64,000 nucleotides of DNA from Pardosa pseudoannulata (GCA_032207245.1 CM063502.1:47093904-47157903); one strand, 5' to 3'; counted from the first letter of the stretch, positions 27,143 to 41,430 are shown. Notes: generated by a model not told the origin, from the letters alone. Numbers and translations are program-made.

Positions 27143-27678
27143 TGAATTGAGAAGAAAAACCAGCCTCTTTTTAGTTGGCCAGTGCTACTTTTATCCAGCC
27201 ACAGAACTTTTTTAATCTCCCACACCAAACTGAAATACTAATTTTAGCCCAAAGTAAGTAACACTTATTCGATTAGATGCGAAGTCGCTCACGGCATCAT
27301 CTTTACATCATCACATTTGCCACCGAAGTGACGGGAAATTACCTTACCTGAGTGTTAAAAAATATCAAATGACCTGGAAAAGTGGTTCGGACAGCATTAA
27401 TGTCCAAGTGAGTCACCAACATCACGTGAGAACTACATTAAAATATAGAAAGGATTGCAAAATACTGATACTATTCTTGAAAAATAAAAATAGTTGAGCT
27501 CTTTAGATTAAAGCTCGTTTTTCATCAAGATATGGAAATAATTTGGTGAAAATAAAAGTTCAGTTACTTATTAGGGTATTTTACTCACATCTACTCATAA
27601 AATGCTTACTGATGATTATGTAAACACGATTGTATGTACATGGTACAATCTAGAAGCTAAAAATTTAGTACAGAGATT

Positions 27679-27680
<2 letters not shown>

Positions 27681-27743
<63 letters not shown>

Positions 27744-27780
27744 TACATTGATAGATGATAGATATAGATATATAGATATA
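27681..27780. repeat. (TA)n then GATA-type repeat
   Basis: Pure TA to 27742, then short GATAGATA/ATAGATAT units. Confidence 0.9.
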
Positions 27781-28816
27781 GGTATATTTATGAGTAGGTG
27801 TGGTGATAAAAAACTTTGGAGAAATTATTAAAGTTTAAGTTTATTTTCCCTCTAAATTTGGTATAGAAATCTGTTCATATTCAAATAGACATAGTGCACG
27901 AGCACTGCGGTATACTTTATTAGCCTTCACCTGTGTATTTACACTAGTATCAGTATAGAGGTTAAAAACTGTCAAATTATTGTTTTCAGTGTATAAATGA
28001 AAAGCTAAAGGATGGGAGAACTCTCTCGCTAATCTTACTTTACATGATTACAAAGAAGACGCAACACCACTCGCTTAGAGGATCTGAAAATGGTTAAGAT
28101 CCTTTTAGAAATTGTAACGCATCGAATTATTTTATATCGCCGGAAAATAAAATATTCTCTAGACATTGTCTGAATTTTATTTGTTACTACACTACTTTGA
28201 TCTACTATGATTTAATTCTGTGCTTTTTGTATCATATTAGTTAGTTAATTAATAATTATTTTCTTTACATATTTAGCAGAAACTCATTTATACGAAACAA
28301 ACTTATACAAAATATTCAGTTATTCAAAACATTTTTCGTTAACTTCGGCTGAAAGCCCATGTAATAAAGTATTCACTTATATGAATATTCGGTTATATGA
28401 AACATTCACTTATACTAAGAAAATTTCTATTCCCAAACGTAAATTTTACTCGATTATACGAAGTGAGCACAATTTCCCACTAATATTTTAATTGTTTTCT
28501 GCTAAATATTTTAGCACTACTCTGAGTTTGTTGTTTAGGAACTTATGAAGGTTTCTGATCAGACTGTTTCTGGGGTATTTCCAGTCGTTTCCTTTTTTTT
28601 CTGCCCCTCCGCACACCTCTTTTTTTATGAATGGCAGGAATATCATTATTTTTCTCTGTGTACTTTTAGTTTTTCAATAAAGTCACTAATTCTATTCAGT
28701 TTGCAGTAAGTGTCATTTATCTTCGCGTATTTTCAAAGTAAATAGATGCTGGATAACAAGAAAATTATCATGCTTCCTGTGCAAGGCAAAATAAATAGAT
28801 GACAACTTCTATCTAA

Positions 28817-28830
28817 TATGTATATGTATA

Positions 28831-28862
<32 letters not shown>
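28817..28862. repeat. (TA)n microsatellite
   Basis: TA run with one interruption. Confidence 0.9.
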
Positions 28863-29359
28863 CAAAATTATTTAACTTTAATATTTCCTTAAAGACCTCC
28901 TCTCTCCCATTCTAATTCCTTAATAATATCCCAGCCACAAAATGTCTTAATCAAAGGAGTGTCCTCGACTTAAAATTCCTTCGATCCATTTCCCAAAGAT
29001 TTCTGTCCTATAGATGTAAATTTTCTTCACAACATGTCATCACCACGTTTTACAGCTTACGATGGCAAATGGCTCCGCGTTTTTTCCTGATCTCAACAGT
29101 TTAATTTGCTGAGTAAGTTTCTTGTCCCTTGGGAAAATTCTTTCTGTCTTCGCTCTTGGGTACACCTCTGTTCGAGCAGAGTGATTTTTGTGTTTTTCGT
29201 TTGTCTGTCGTTAACTAGTAAAGATGTCCGTTTTTAGTAGCTCTAAAATAAAGTTTTAATTAGACTTGTGCCGTTCTCTTCAATATGGCCAGACTGCATC
29301 TTACACTATTATTGTTAGATATTTAGGCCTCTGATTGTCAGCAGTTGTATGGTTCTTGA

Positions 29360-29507
<148 letters not shown>

Positions 29508-29576
29508 ATGGGAGTTTTACATCTACCACAAATGAAAAATAGTATCCATACTGAATAGTTTTTCCTTCGAAGTCAT

Positions 29577-29577
<1 letters not shown>

Positions 29578-29623
<46 letters not shown>
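29578..29623. repeat. Poly-A run, 46 nt
   Basis: Uninterrupted A. It could be the tail of a retrotransposed copy on the plus strand, but I recognise nothing in the 70 bp before it. Confidence 0.95.
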
Positions 29624-29625
<2 letters not shown>

Positions 29626-30266
29626 GAAATTTGAAATAAAAAATAATAAATCGTATTAATCACTATGGCGCTTCTGTTGCCAATATGTGACACATAAGAA
29701 GCAAACCAAAGTTACGTAAAGGAGTTAAATAAGAATAGTTGAGCTAAGCAGGAATTAATTTGGGTGTGTGCTCAGTCGCTAGAGTTACCACAATCAGAAG
29801 AGAAACAAGAGGATCTCGCCGCATATTGTAATTTTAGGGATAGAATAGCCAGAAATTTATTTTAAAATACGATTTAATTAAGTTATTTTGTTTTGGTTAA
29901 AATATCAATACTTATATTACTTACATCACATGCAAAGTATATCGAATAGCAAATAGAGCAGTAATACAAAAATTGCTATTTTAAAAAAAATTTTAAAGAC
30001 CTAAAAAGGGAATTTTATGATTTTTAAATGCATGATCGTATATAATCTTCATGTTAACATCTTTTTAAGATTTACTTATTTTCATTTACAATGTTACTAA
30101 AAAAGTAGAAATTGTCTATTGATAATAAAATATATATTTACCTTTGATCTGCATTTAATTAAAAATCCATAGAAATAATATTTTACTCATGTCTTCATAA
30201 GGATAACTAACTCTAATTCACATATACGAAGTATTCACTTTTACGAATTGTTCTCTGTCCTCGTCT

Positions 30267-30269
<3 letters not shown>

Positions 30270-30321
<52 letters not shown>
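30270..30321. repeat. (TA)n microsatellite
   Basis: Left flank of the second probable solo LTR. Confidence 0.95.
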
Positions 30322-30323
<2 letters not shown>

Positions 30324-30660
30324 CAGGTTTAAAAGTGGGGTTTAAGAATTAAGCGAGTTATAATTAAAAATAGTTAGAACTCATTAATGATAGTGCAATA
30401 GAAGAAATACACACACTCGAGCGGAACTATACAGAGTAAAAAAGCTGACGCGGAAGTAGACATAGGAATTTGCTTAGGTAGCAACGCCAAAAGAGACAGT
30501 TCTGAGCGGGAACTCGGGCTGATAACATCCTCCACGCTTGTCGTGGCAAATTATGAGAACAAAGGATATCTAAATGGCATAGCTATGGACAGAAGGATTA
30601 CAATAAAGAAGTTTTTATATATGAAATCAAATGTGTCTTCCATGCCTTAACCACTCGCCC

Positions 30661-30661
<1 letters not shown>
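30322..30661 (+). mobile_element. Probable solo LTR between (TA)n tracts
   Basis: A 340-bp unit starts TGCAGGTTTAAAAGTGGGG and ends CCACTCGCCCA, with TG...CA ends and (TA)n on both sides. An AATAAAG signal lies near 30602, about 60 bp from the 3' end. GC-rich central portion (GACAGTTCTGAGCGGGAACT and after). The right flank begins with G before TATA, so the target duplication is not clean. Unrelated by eye to the LTR at 3837. Confidence 0.45.
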
Positions 30662-30707
<46 letters not shown>

Positions 30708-30739
30708 GTGTGTATATGTATACATATATATATGTGTAT
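30662..30739. repeat. (TA)n microsatellite with TG interruptions
   Basis: Right flank of the second probable solo LTR. Confidence 0.95.
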
Positions 30740-33093
30740 GGCGGTGCTATCATACATATGCCATACGTAAATGTGCTTTCTGTCAAAAATCCGTGGTAAT
30801 ACTGACCAAAAAAAAGCACAACGAATAGTGATGTATTTTTTCTTAAGACGAATAAAAATATGAGATGCGTATTCTAGATAGATTAAAAATATAAATAAAG
30901 AAACACATAATAAAGAAACATGCCGAGAAGCTTCTCAATAAAACACAATTAAGAAAGGAACAATGCCGCTGGAGTATTCAAAGCTCTTTTTTCCTTTGAT
31001 TAAGTTTTACCATTATTCTGGTAGTTCCAATTTTGTGGGGGACAGTACCCTGAGATTCCTCCCCGCATGAACTTTTAACAAAAGTTATTTTATGAGGAAC
31101 AAAACAAGCTGTTACTCTCCTTCTTCGTGGATCGAATAAAAGTTTCGAGTGCAAGTTTCAAATAATTTACAAATTTAAAAACTCCGTTTTGTGAAAATTA
31201 TAAAAACTAAATTATTATACTCCCCCCGTGATTTTATTTCCTGATTTTATTGGTCTTTACATTTGTAAAGAAAGACAAGATATATCTTTCATTATTATAT
31301 ACGTAATATAAAATTAACCATAAATAAAACTAAATATTGAGGAGATATATTAAAATATTGTTTATAAACTTTTTGAACAAACTACATGAAATTAGAATTT
31401 AATCTTTAAATCCCTGAAATTTTTTTATGACCAAAGAAGAATAAACTCTATTAGAACCATAGATATTTAAATTAGCAAATGATATTGTCCTTTCAAATTA
31501 GAGTTTTGATATTTTGTTATTCAGCATTGTAAATTCATCATTTTCAATAGAAAACCATCTCAAAAAATACATTTATTATGCATTGCAAATTAAACGATCA
31601 GAAATTTGAAATTAAGCAATTTCTTTTTTAAACTGTTATAACTTATTTTAAATAAAAATTTTTAAGCTTTTTAATTAGTCTTTCATGATGAAAAATCCGA
31701 ATTTTAACTCCAAAATCAAACAATTTTTTAGGTAAAATTTATCAATGAAATTTCTTTATTAAGTATTGTCCCGCCATACACAAGTAAACATTTTGTTAAA
31801 TTAATCAATTACTAAATTGAGTTACACAGGAATTGGCACAGGAATTGGCAATTATTGTAAAGCAATCTCATTACAATTTATGTCTGTAATAAGCTATTTT
31901 TCCTTTTTAAAAATTCATGTAATCCGAGAGAAATTGAACTGGAGTCTTTTATTACACGAAAAAAATTTTAATCTTAATACCACTGAACTTCTTATCATAA
32001 CATTTGATAGTAACACTAACTTGATTGTTGTTAAAAAATTTTTCATGTGTAGATACTTAATCAATTATACAAATTAGAGCTGATGAATCCTGTTAAGGTT
32101 CGTTTAATTGAATCTTTCCGTTTGTAAATTTTATGTGTCAGATATTTAATTAAAAAGAAAATTTTACATAAATTTCCATTTTTTCATCATTAACATATTT
32201 TCAATTCAAAGTATCTGCATTAAAGTTTGTTAATAGTAATACTTTTTTTTATTTTTGAACTAGTATCTCATTTAAATAAATATACTACTTGGTTGATAGA
32301 TCTTTTTCAATCGAAAGTCATTTGAAGCTTTGACTGAAAGTTATAAAATTTGTATCCTACTAGTAATTAAAAGTACAAAAATTATAAAAAATTGGGGTTT
32401 TTTTGTGAAAATTTTACTATTACTAAAATAAAACACATATTGCTGAGAAGATAGCAATGCAAAAAATTATTTAAAAACTAATGGTTATATTGATAAATTA
32501 ATAATTTTATAAAGTCCAATAGAAAATGAAATGATCAAAGCAACATTATGATAATGGAGGATCATTTATTTGAACAGTTGATGTCAAAGGTAAAATTGGT
32601 AGAAATGCGGAGAGCATAATAAAAGATACTCTGTACTGCGCTCAATGCTATAATAATAAAAGTACAATATTTATCTAAGGTATAACACAAAATGTTCTCT
32701 TTGCTTATGCTTTGCTCATGCTTTATTTATTTCAGTGAATCAAGTAAAATTATATTAGCTTAAACATGTTTATTAATTATACCATAAAAATATAATAACA
32801 GACAAAATATTCTTTGAAATGTTTAAATAAATAATTTTTTTTCATACAAATTTGAAATTAAACTCTACACTTAGTATTTCCCAACCTTTTCTGGGCTATT
32901 CCTCCCCATAACATATACGTAATTTTTAATATTTAAAAAGTGAAATGTTCACTAAAGAAACTTTGGAAAGAAATCACTAGGGAATATTGAACAAACACAG
33001 TTAGTAAGTAAATTTTCAAATCACATAATGGCGAATTGAAATTCAGGCACAAAATAACTGTAAAAAGATATTTCTATGTCATATTAATCATTA
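30740..33093. other. AT-rich non-coding DNA
   Basis: Nothing recognised; open frames such as 31817-32077 have ordinary AT-rich composition and no motif. Confidence 0.6.
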
Positions 33094-33366
33094 AAAACTA
33101 AACTCCTCGGTGCAACAGCCCCTAGGAGGCCAGGGACTTAGGTGCCAATCTCCGTTTACGTAACCAAGGGTCTTGGCATATGTTACGGTTAGGCGGTAAA
33201 TCTTACGCGGAATCCCCAGTGTTTAGTGCCCAAGGACGCTTGGTCCTCAGTTCATCTACCCACTGAAGGCATGAAAGGATGAGTCAACCTTACCCAGCCG
33301 GGGGACCGAACCTCGGACCTGTGTCGTGGGTGCGCGAAGCGCTTCACCAACTCCACTGGACTTCCA
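33094..33366 (-). mobile_element. SINE family 2 (tRNA-derived)
   Basis: Minus strand head: AGTCCAGTGGAGTTGGTGAA then GCGCTTCGCG (A-box region TGGAGTTGGTGAAG), CCGAGGTTCGGTCCCC (B box), GGCTGGGTAAGG. A body of about 190 bp follows with TGACTCATCCTTTCATGCCT, TGGGTAGATGAACTGAGGAC and GGCCTCCTAGGGGCTGTTGC, ending AGTTTAGTTTTTAATG. High GC for the window. It shares no body sequence with family 1. Only copy found. Confidence 0.75.
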
Positions 33367-36300
33367 TAGTAATCTTTAGTAATGATTTATTACACAAATT
33401 TAGTGATATCCTTGTGTTTAATACTTGCTAAAAAGAGATTTTATATCAAATCCCAATTCAATTAACTTCAGTCTTAAGTCTTCCTATTTTGTTATATCAA
33501 GCCGATTTTCTTAAAATCAAACCATTAATGGCCCTAAACCTGTGTTCAGCTAAATATGAAAATAGAAACGGTAAAAATAGTTCTCTTTAGAATTTGGTTT
33601 CGCAGAGAGTCACCATACTCTTAACATAAATTTTGACCTAAGTCCATTTTCGAATACCCCCCCCCCCCTTTAAAAACGAGGGTCCCCTGTTGTGCATGGG
33701 TCCCACGTTCTGAAGCATTTACTGCACAGATCTAAATTTCTTCAACAAAAATTTGAGATTTAAGAATAGCTTATCACTAAAGTAACCTATTCTGAAGAGT
33801 CATTAAGACACAAGCGAAATAAAAAGAAACAACAAAAGTTACATATATCTAATAGTTGCACGAAGAAAACTTTCAATTAGTTGAAAATAACTAAGTAATA
33901 AATTTTAGAAAATGTTTTTGAAACATAATTAGTAAATCTCAAAGCATGTGTCAACTATGAGGTAATATAATGAAATGAAATAAGTAGACGATATCATAAT
34001 ACCACACTTAGAGGGAGAGTGCAGGTATAAAATTTTGGTTTCTCATTCTTATTTTTCCACAAATTCTTTATATTATTCAAGATATATTTTTCCGATGTCG
34101 CTTCCTTTTTTCTTTTCTTCGTTACAATTTAAGACGATACGGAATTTCTCAATAGAAGAATACCGCAAGATGCCCTTTGGAAGTGGTTAAAATATCAAAG
34201 AGAATTTTGTCATAATTTAATTTTAGCTATCGATAAATAGATTGTTTTCTTTATATCCCCTTGAATTTTAAGTTTTCACAAACAAAATTTATGAAATATA
34301 AAGATAAATTTATTTCCTTTTTTTCTTCTATTAGAACAATTATATTCCAGCAAATCAAAACACGCACACACATGTATATGCGTGTGTGTATTTGCTTTCA
34401 CATAATCATTGCTTAACTGGGAACAGAGAAATATTCTCTGGGGTTAGAAAACGGAGTCTCTAGGGAGTAGTTTTGAAGTTTAAGTGTGATAACGCCTCAG
34501 TTACCAGCTGGATTTTTAAAATAATTACTGTATAGAAGTTAATGTCAAGATCTTCCATAAAGTAAACTTTAGATTATTTTGTAATTAAAGCCCACATGCG
34601 CTGATATTCACTCCTGCTATTCATTAGTATTGATATCACAATAAAAAAGGATCAACAAATCTGCAATGTGGTAGGGGGATTATTGAAATACAAATATGTC
34701 TGTGGTATTAAAATTGCAAAAATAACTCCTCAAATTTTATTTACAACTACATTCTGAGCATAAATATTTTTAACTCTGAATTTTCTCCTCAGAAATCTTT
34801 TAATATAATGATCGTGTGGTCTTTCTCTCCTTAATTTGTCTATGTTATATATTAACTATAGTTTTTTGCTGGAACCTATTCTAAAATATTTTGTCGAATA
34901 AAGTCATACTAAAAGCCTTTTGCTAAAAGATTAAAATATTTAATTTTATTACTTTAATTTAATTTATTAATTCATTTTTTAATTCATTTTTTAAAAAGCT
35001 TTTGAGTTGTAAGCAGTGTCTTTCAGTCTAGGTAGCGCAGGTCTCGTGTAGCAAAAAATTATGCGTTACGCTTGTATACAGCCAATCAATCTGAAAAACC
35101 CGCATAAGTGTATAGTTTTAGTAACAAAACTTTCGTAGTGAACTTTTCTCGCACTTAACTTATTATATAAAGAAATATTTTTTCCTAGAAAATATTGTTT
35201 AGTTATGCATTAATTTAATTGATACTTCGTTCGAAATAGGCAAAATTAATTAATACTTAATGAATTTAATTTAGTGTTATGTTTATATTAAAATAATGTT
35301 TGGAAAAAGACTGAGGTAAATAAATTAAGGATAATGGTAATAGACATTTAAATAGGCTAATATTCAATATATATACTTTTCACAAAAAAAAGGTTATAAC
35401 GAAAGATTAAAATTATTGTTTTCAGGGTTTATTACAAATTGTTTACTTATTCAATTTTTAAAAATGGAAGAAATAAAAATGAAAGAATAATAAAATATTT
35501 TCATTAAAATAATTGAAAATTACTTTGTAGAATAACTTTAATTCATTTTAGCTTACTAGTTTATTATGAAATCGTAGGTCAAGAAACAACTGTGAAAGAT
35601 CTAAAGATTTTTTCTGTAAATAAGATATTTTTAAACGATTTTGGTGAGAAAACTACTCAGTTATTTAAAAGTAATAACTTCTAATCGTATTTTTATATCA
35701 GTTAAAGCGGGAAATCTGAAAGTCCAATCCTTCAACATTAAAAAAAAAGGAAAAAAAAAACAGAAAAAAAAACGAATACTGTGGAAAATTAATGTTTCTA
35801 TAGAGAATTTGAGGGAAAGAGTTTTACTTACTTTAAGGGGAAATAATTTATTTTCTTTTGAATTTCAGAGATAAATTTTAAATTCCGTATAATCTAATTT
35901 CCATAAAGTTAAGGTTTTGTAACTAGTGACAATTGAAAACTGTGTTGTGCTATTAAATTTCTTTTGTTAATTATTTTAGTGAACTTCTTTGTATTTTAAG
36001 TTAAAAGGACCGAAGAAAATTGGACCAGGATTTGTATTATATATTTATATAATCAACCAGGATTAATAACTTTAGTAGGGGGATTTTTTTTTAATTTAGA
36101 TGGCTTAATGCTTAACTTACTGGAATCCTGAAATGCCGTTATCTAGTCTGGAAGGAACTAAAAATTGTATTTCGGCAATACAGGATTACAAGTAAGTTAA
36201 ATGAGTGAATTCATAATTTTTCTGCTTGTGTGACCATTAAATGACGGGCGGAATCTGGAAAAAAGTTTCTTAAAGGTTTGATTTCATAACACACAACGGG

Positions 36301-37109
36301 GGTCTTTTAGTTATCTTTAGGAAAGGTGGATTTTTCTCCTGACTTTGTACCTCTTTCCCTCCATCCGATTCAAAACAAAACGTATGCTAATCTATAGATA
36401 TATCCTGCTTTTTCCCACATGAAATGACTTGGCCATCCATCAGGCTCCTGTACTCAAGTGTATATTAGACCAATGCTACAATCACTAAAGTATCTTATAC
36501 CTTTCTTCCTGAAGGTAATCAAAACTGATTTGAAGATAAGATGGGATTTAAAACTTCCGTTTACTTGGGGGTTTTTAATGTAAATAAAAGTCACCGTATC
36601 TCTTTACTTCATTCCCGTGTTTCATGGGAATATTCACCAACGTATTATGAACATATCGCATCAAAGTAAAATGCATGTACCCACACACATATATAAGTAG
36701 ATGTATATAACAAATACAGTGAAAGGTGTTTTTTGTTGGGGGATTTAATTGCCTACCAGTTATTCACTTCCATCCGTTAACTTGTAGCAATTAAAAGTAT
36801 TTAAACACGTCAAATCAATTCTTGAAATTTATAAACTCTATACATTTGTTTACTTAAATAAAAGCCTACTAACCGCAATCCTTTTCTTCGTCTCAGCGAA
36901 TACATTAAAAAGATTGATGCTAACAAGAGTTTTTTTGACACCACCGCTTCCATTTTTTTCCTGACACGCTCCTATTCAAAGACGAGATAATTCTTTAAAA
37001 CAATTAAATAAACGGCTGATAACATTTTATTGTCGCTTAATGCGTACTTTCGTGTGCTGTCTGCCAGTCTTAACAATCTAGATTTCACTTCTTTAACTCG
37101 GCTTTTTGT
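33367..37109. other. AT-rich non-coding DNA
   Basis: Contains a C10 run at 33657-33668 and an A-rich stretch at 35740-35775. No gene or repeat family recognised. Confidence 0.6.
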
Positions 37110-38020
37110 TGTTTCACAACACCTACTTACTCATTTCAAGACATGATTCATGACATGCGTCCTCACACTGTGGAAAACTATTCTTTACTTCTGCCTAGCG
37201 TGATAAATGGGAACAATTAGTCACAAAAACTGGATTACGCGTTCATTTAGATAGTAATCATGTGCTCAAGAATCTCATATTAAAAATATTTACTTAAAGT
37301 AAATATTTTTAATATGAGATTGATATCCAATTTTTTTAATTTGCCAGTGTTTTCATTTCATTTGAAAACAGGATTTAGGCGTATTCAGATTATCGAAAAC
37401 TATTATTTTACTCTGCCTAGCGTGGTAAGTAGATTAATCCCTTACGAGATTTTGATTGTGTGTTCATTTAGATAAAAATCTGTTCTTGATCGAGTTCACA
37501 TTTGCTTAAAAACTATGAAATCCAATTATAGTTTAAATTTATTAATATTTTCATTACATTTTTGTGTAGTTCTGTTTCAAGACACAATTTATGGCAAAAG
37601 TCCTCAGATTGTGAAAAACAATTCATTACTTCTATTTAGAATGACGTATGGGAACAATTAGTCACGCTATCTTGATTGCCCGTTCATTCAGATAATAATC
37701 ATGAAGAAGTTCACATTGAAAAAAAAATGCTTAAAAGTCATGCAATCCAATTTTTGTTAAATATTATTCAATTTTTTCAATACGTTTGTGGGTAGTTCCA
37801 TTTCAAGACATAATTCGTAACATCTGTCTTGAGATTGTCTAAAACTCTTTACTTCTGTTTATAATAACATATGGGACTAATTAATCACGAAATTTTGATT
37901 ACCCGTTTATTTAGATAGTAATCTTGCACTCATAAAACTCTTATTAAAAACTTTTGGGTAAAAACTATAAATTGTATTTTTTTAATTTAAAATTTTTTAA
38001 ATCCATTTTTGTGTAGAAAC
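37110..38020. repeat. Tandem array of ~220-bp units, four diverged copies
   Basis: The anchor TTACTTCTG...(ATGGGA)ACAATTAGTCAC occurs at about 37190, 37410, 37630 and 37850 (spacing near 220). Each unit also has TTTCAAGACA, a GATTGTGAAAA-like part, TTGATTAC/GCCCGTTCATTTAGAT, and a TTTTTCATTACATTTTTGTG-like end. Units differ a lot, so the array is old. No coding capacity. Confidence 0.7.
37271..37321. repeat. Perfect 51-nt palindrome
   Basis: A 25-bp arm (AATCTCATATTAAAAATATT then TACTT) is followed by one A and its exact reverse complement. It lies in the first unit of the 220-bp array; the other units do not contain it. Confidence 0.9.
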
Positions 38021-39534
38021 AGTTATTTCGTTCAAAAGTAACTTCTTTCTTCACTTATAAACTCGTAGGCTTTGAAAATGCAGGAGATTCAGTTAAGGAT
38101 ACTTTTTTATTTCTCAAAGAAAATTGAGCGGATTTCCTATGTTATAGCGATAATTTTCAAGCAATTTATTTGTTCCAGATTGCCCTGTGATAAATCCTTT
38201 AAACATTATTTATACGTTTCTCCCTTATACGTCGTTTAGATTTAAACAACATGTTATCGCAGACCCGAAGCATTTATAACCATTTTAATGATAAAGTTGT
38301 ACAACGTATAGCACGCATAGCTTCATTTTTTAGGCACATTTTTTTTCATTTAGGCACATTTTTAAGTATTATTTAAAACAAAATTCCTCATTTTTTCCAA
38401 AGTATGACACGAGACTTACAAAAATAAGTAAAATCACACACGGAAGAAAAAATATTAAGAATTTAAACTAAATACAAAATTTTGCAAGATGGAGGGAGGC
38501 GATTTAGATCTGTTTAATAAATGGAATTTAATCCTGTAGTTCCTTTTAATTAATGGACAGCAAAAACTGAAACAACTGAAAAATAAATAGGAAGCCAAAG
38601 TTTTCTCTTTTAAGTCGATTTCCTTTTTTCAACGTAAATTTGTGACTTAGTCATTATTGCTTCTTATTATAGATGAAAATTTTCCTATAAATTAAAATTA
38701 AGGGTAATTGATGGATTAGTAAAAAAACAATTATCTAGTGATAATTTAAGTGATAATGAGCAAGAATTTCAAGATGTTAGCCCACGTTCATTTAAAGACA
38801 CACTGGAGTCCGTTGAAAATCTTTAAATTCATATTTTATGCGGAAACACTAGTGAAAAACAACCAGTGAACGTTATCCTGTATCTATTACTGAACGTAAA
38901 ACTCACAATCACTACCTCAGATTAAAGTTACTTTTTAATTAAGCGTCCATCTCCACACTCATAAATGGAATAAATAGTAGTTAAGATATATAGTAAAGGT
39001 GGGACTTTTCTAGTTTTTACGATAAATGCTTGATTTTAAAATGTAATTATTACTTGCAGTAATATTAGCACTACTTCCTAGCTTTGGACATTTTAGAGTT
39101 ATAACTTTTAAATAAACTTGCAAGAAACAAACGAATTTATTAATATTTCCATTACATATCTACTTATTTATACGTCGTTTTACGTTGGTTTCTTGAACGA
39201 CGTACAAACGGTGCTTTACTGTGCAAGGGATTGACTCGTCAAGTCTGTTTTTTTTTCTGAAATATTTATCTTATTATTTTTAGCCGCGGGAAAATAAAGA
39301 TCGTTATCTTTCGACTTTAAATATACTCCAACAGCATGGTTTTGCTCTCGTTAAATAAACATTAGCTGCAATTTTCGGGGAAGATAAATATATTTTTACG
39401 TATCTGTATATCCATATTAAATATAAAACCGTTAAATAAAGTTGATATACGTAATAACCCAACTTTTCTCCACCATAAATTATTGTATGTTTTCTTATAC
39501 TTTTTATTTCAAATTTTTGCAGTAGATGATAAGC

Positions 39535-39539
<5 letters not shown>
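38021..39539. other. AT-rich non-coding DNA
   Basis: Nothing recognised. Confidence 0.6.

Positions 39540-39607
<68 letters not shown>
39540..39607. repeat. (TA)n microsatellite
   Basis: Left flank of the Tigger-like element. Confidence 0.95.
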
Positions 39608-39609
<2 letters not shown>

Positions 39610-40414
39610 TAGAACCTCGTATGACGACCCCCGTGGGACCAACATCATATAGTCGTTGTAACGAATTGAAAAAATAATAAAAAAAATGAGCAAAGAAATG
39701 ACGCAACAATATATACCTAGAGAACACTCCTATTTATTTGTATTTCCATAACTGAATTTTTGAAAAAAAGTCTTTGATTGACGCCTGTTTCAAGTTCATT
39801 TGGGAATTTTTCATTATCACTGATTCCATATCCGTTAGATTTTGAAGAATATCTTCAGAATTAAATTGTCCTTCAAAATATTGACGCAAGGCATTGATTG
39901 CATTGAAGGCTTCTTTTTCATTAATTTTTTCAAAAGCTTGGACAATTTCTTCTCCGTCGTCGGAATCGCAGATTTCTTCATTTCCGGTAATACGGGGAAT
40001 AAAATCGTCCTCATTCAAATTTTCTTCGCACCACTGTAAAGTTTCGTCTACCGCAACTAACTCATCAAAGATAATTGAAGATCCAGAAATTTGACACTGA
40101 GGAGCTGGGTCATATCATTAGAGTCTGGAGTGTCATCTACCTAGGACGTCAATGTCGTACGTGACGAAAGGGTCCTTTAAACAAACACAAAGAGAGGAGT
40201 ACAGGTTTCTTGAAGTTGCACTACAGTACAATAATTTTAAAATATCCCATTTGCACATGAGTTCGGTGGTCTAAAATTGGCGGTCGCTCTAACGAAAAAT
40301 AATACGCTTGGGGTCATTGTAATGATTCCAAATTAACATTATTCCTATGGTAAAATAATTGGGACTTTTTAAGATGGTCGTCCTAAAGTAGGGGTCGTTG
40401 AAAAAGAAGTTCTA

Positions 40415-40417
<3 letters not shown>
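39608..40417 (-). mobile_element. Tigger/pogo-like element, internally deleted, inside a (TA)n tract
   Basis: The left end reads AGTAGAACCTCGTATGACGA and the right end, reverse complemented, CAGTAGAACTTCTTTTTCAA then CGACCCC: matching terminal inverted repeats of Tigger type. Both ends abut (TA)n, and Tigger elements insert at TA. The left copy has lost the leading C. On the minus strand, 39734-40018 encodes 94 residues: an acidic stretch (DSDDGEEIVQAF) and a tail with NAINALRQYFEGQ and KQASIKDFFSK, like C-terminal tails of Tigger transposases. The DDE domain and DNA-binding part are gone, so this is a deletion derivative of about 810 bp. Confidence 0.75.
39734..40018 (-). pseudogene. Tigger-like transposase C-terminal fragment
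   Basis: A 94-codon open frame inside the element above. It is acidic at its start (EDDFIP...EEICDSDDGEEI), then helical with Q/N-rich polar residues, and ends KQASIKDFFSKIQLWKYK. The frame is open but lacks every catalytic motif. The Met at 40018 is an internal residue of the ancestral protein, not a true start. Function as a host protein is not suggested by anything seen. Confidence 0.6.
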
Positions 40418-40740
<323 letters not shown>

Positions 40741-41310
40741 ACGACAAAAATCATTGTCCATAAAGTTCTTCAAAATTCTCCAATATCCCGTTCTATCTTT
40801 CTCAACTACTTAAATTAAATTAAGGCCAGCAATCTTTCAAACTACAATCCTTCCACACACTTCTCAAAACGAAAAACTGAATTAATAGCTTGTATGTGTG
40901 GTCCTTTCTATCATTAAGCTACACCAAGTGCCAATTAATTTACCCAGGAAAAACTGAAGATCATTGCAATCTTTATATCATTGTTCGAATTTTATTCGCC
41001 ACAATGTTTTATCAAGGCACAAAAGACTTAAGTCTCACTCTCATGTGAAATTATCCACTTGATTATCCCAACCTCAGGACAGCATTTTCACAAATCAAGC
41101 AGATGACCGTTTGTCTCTTATCTGTGTAAAATGTATTAATCAGTTCTCCGAATTTAAGTTGAGAATAAGGGATGTTTGTTAAGTTTTTGGCCGGATTTGT
41201 CTTAGCAAGTTGACTTCCACGACGACTGTAATGAAACTGTATCGCCCTGGTAACTAAATAATATGGACTCTAACATCATCTGTGATTGATGAAGTATAAT
41301 TTTAACTATC

Positions 41311-41430
41311 ACACACATATATATACATAAAAACATACACACACACACATATATATATATATATACATATATATACACATATTTGCATATATATATATAC
41401 ATATATATATACATATATATACACATATAT

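Noticed and set aside
35030..35070. SINE family 1 tail fragment (CAGGTCTCGTGTAGCAAAAA)
   Set aside because: Only about 20 bases resemble the SINE body, which is too short to claim.
39842..40094. Plus-strand frames over the Tigger-like element
   Set aside because: They are antisense shadows of the minus-strand transposase tail.
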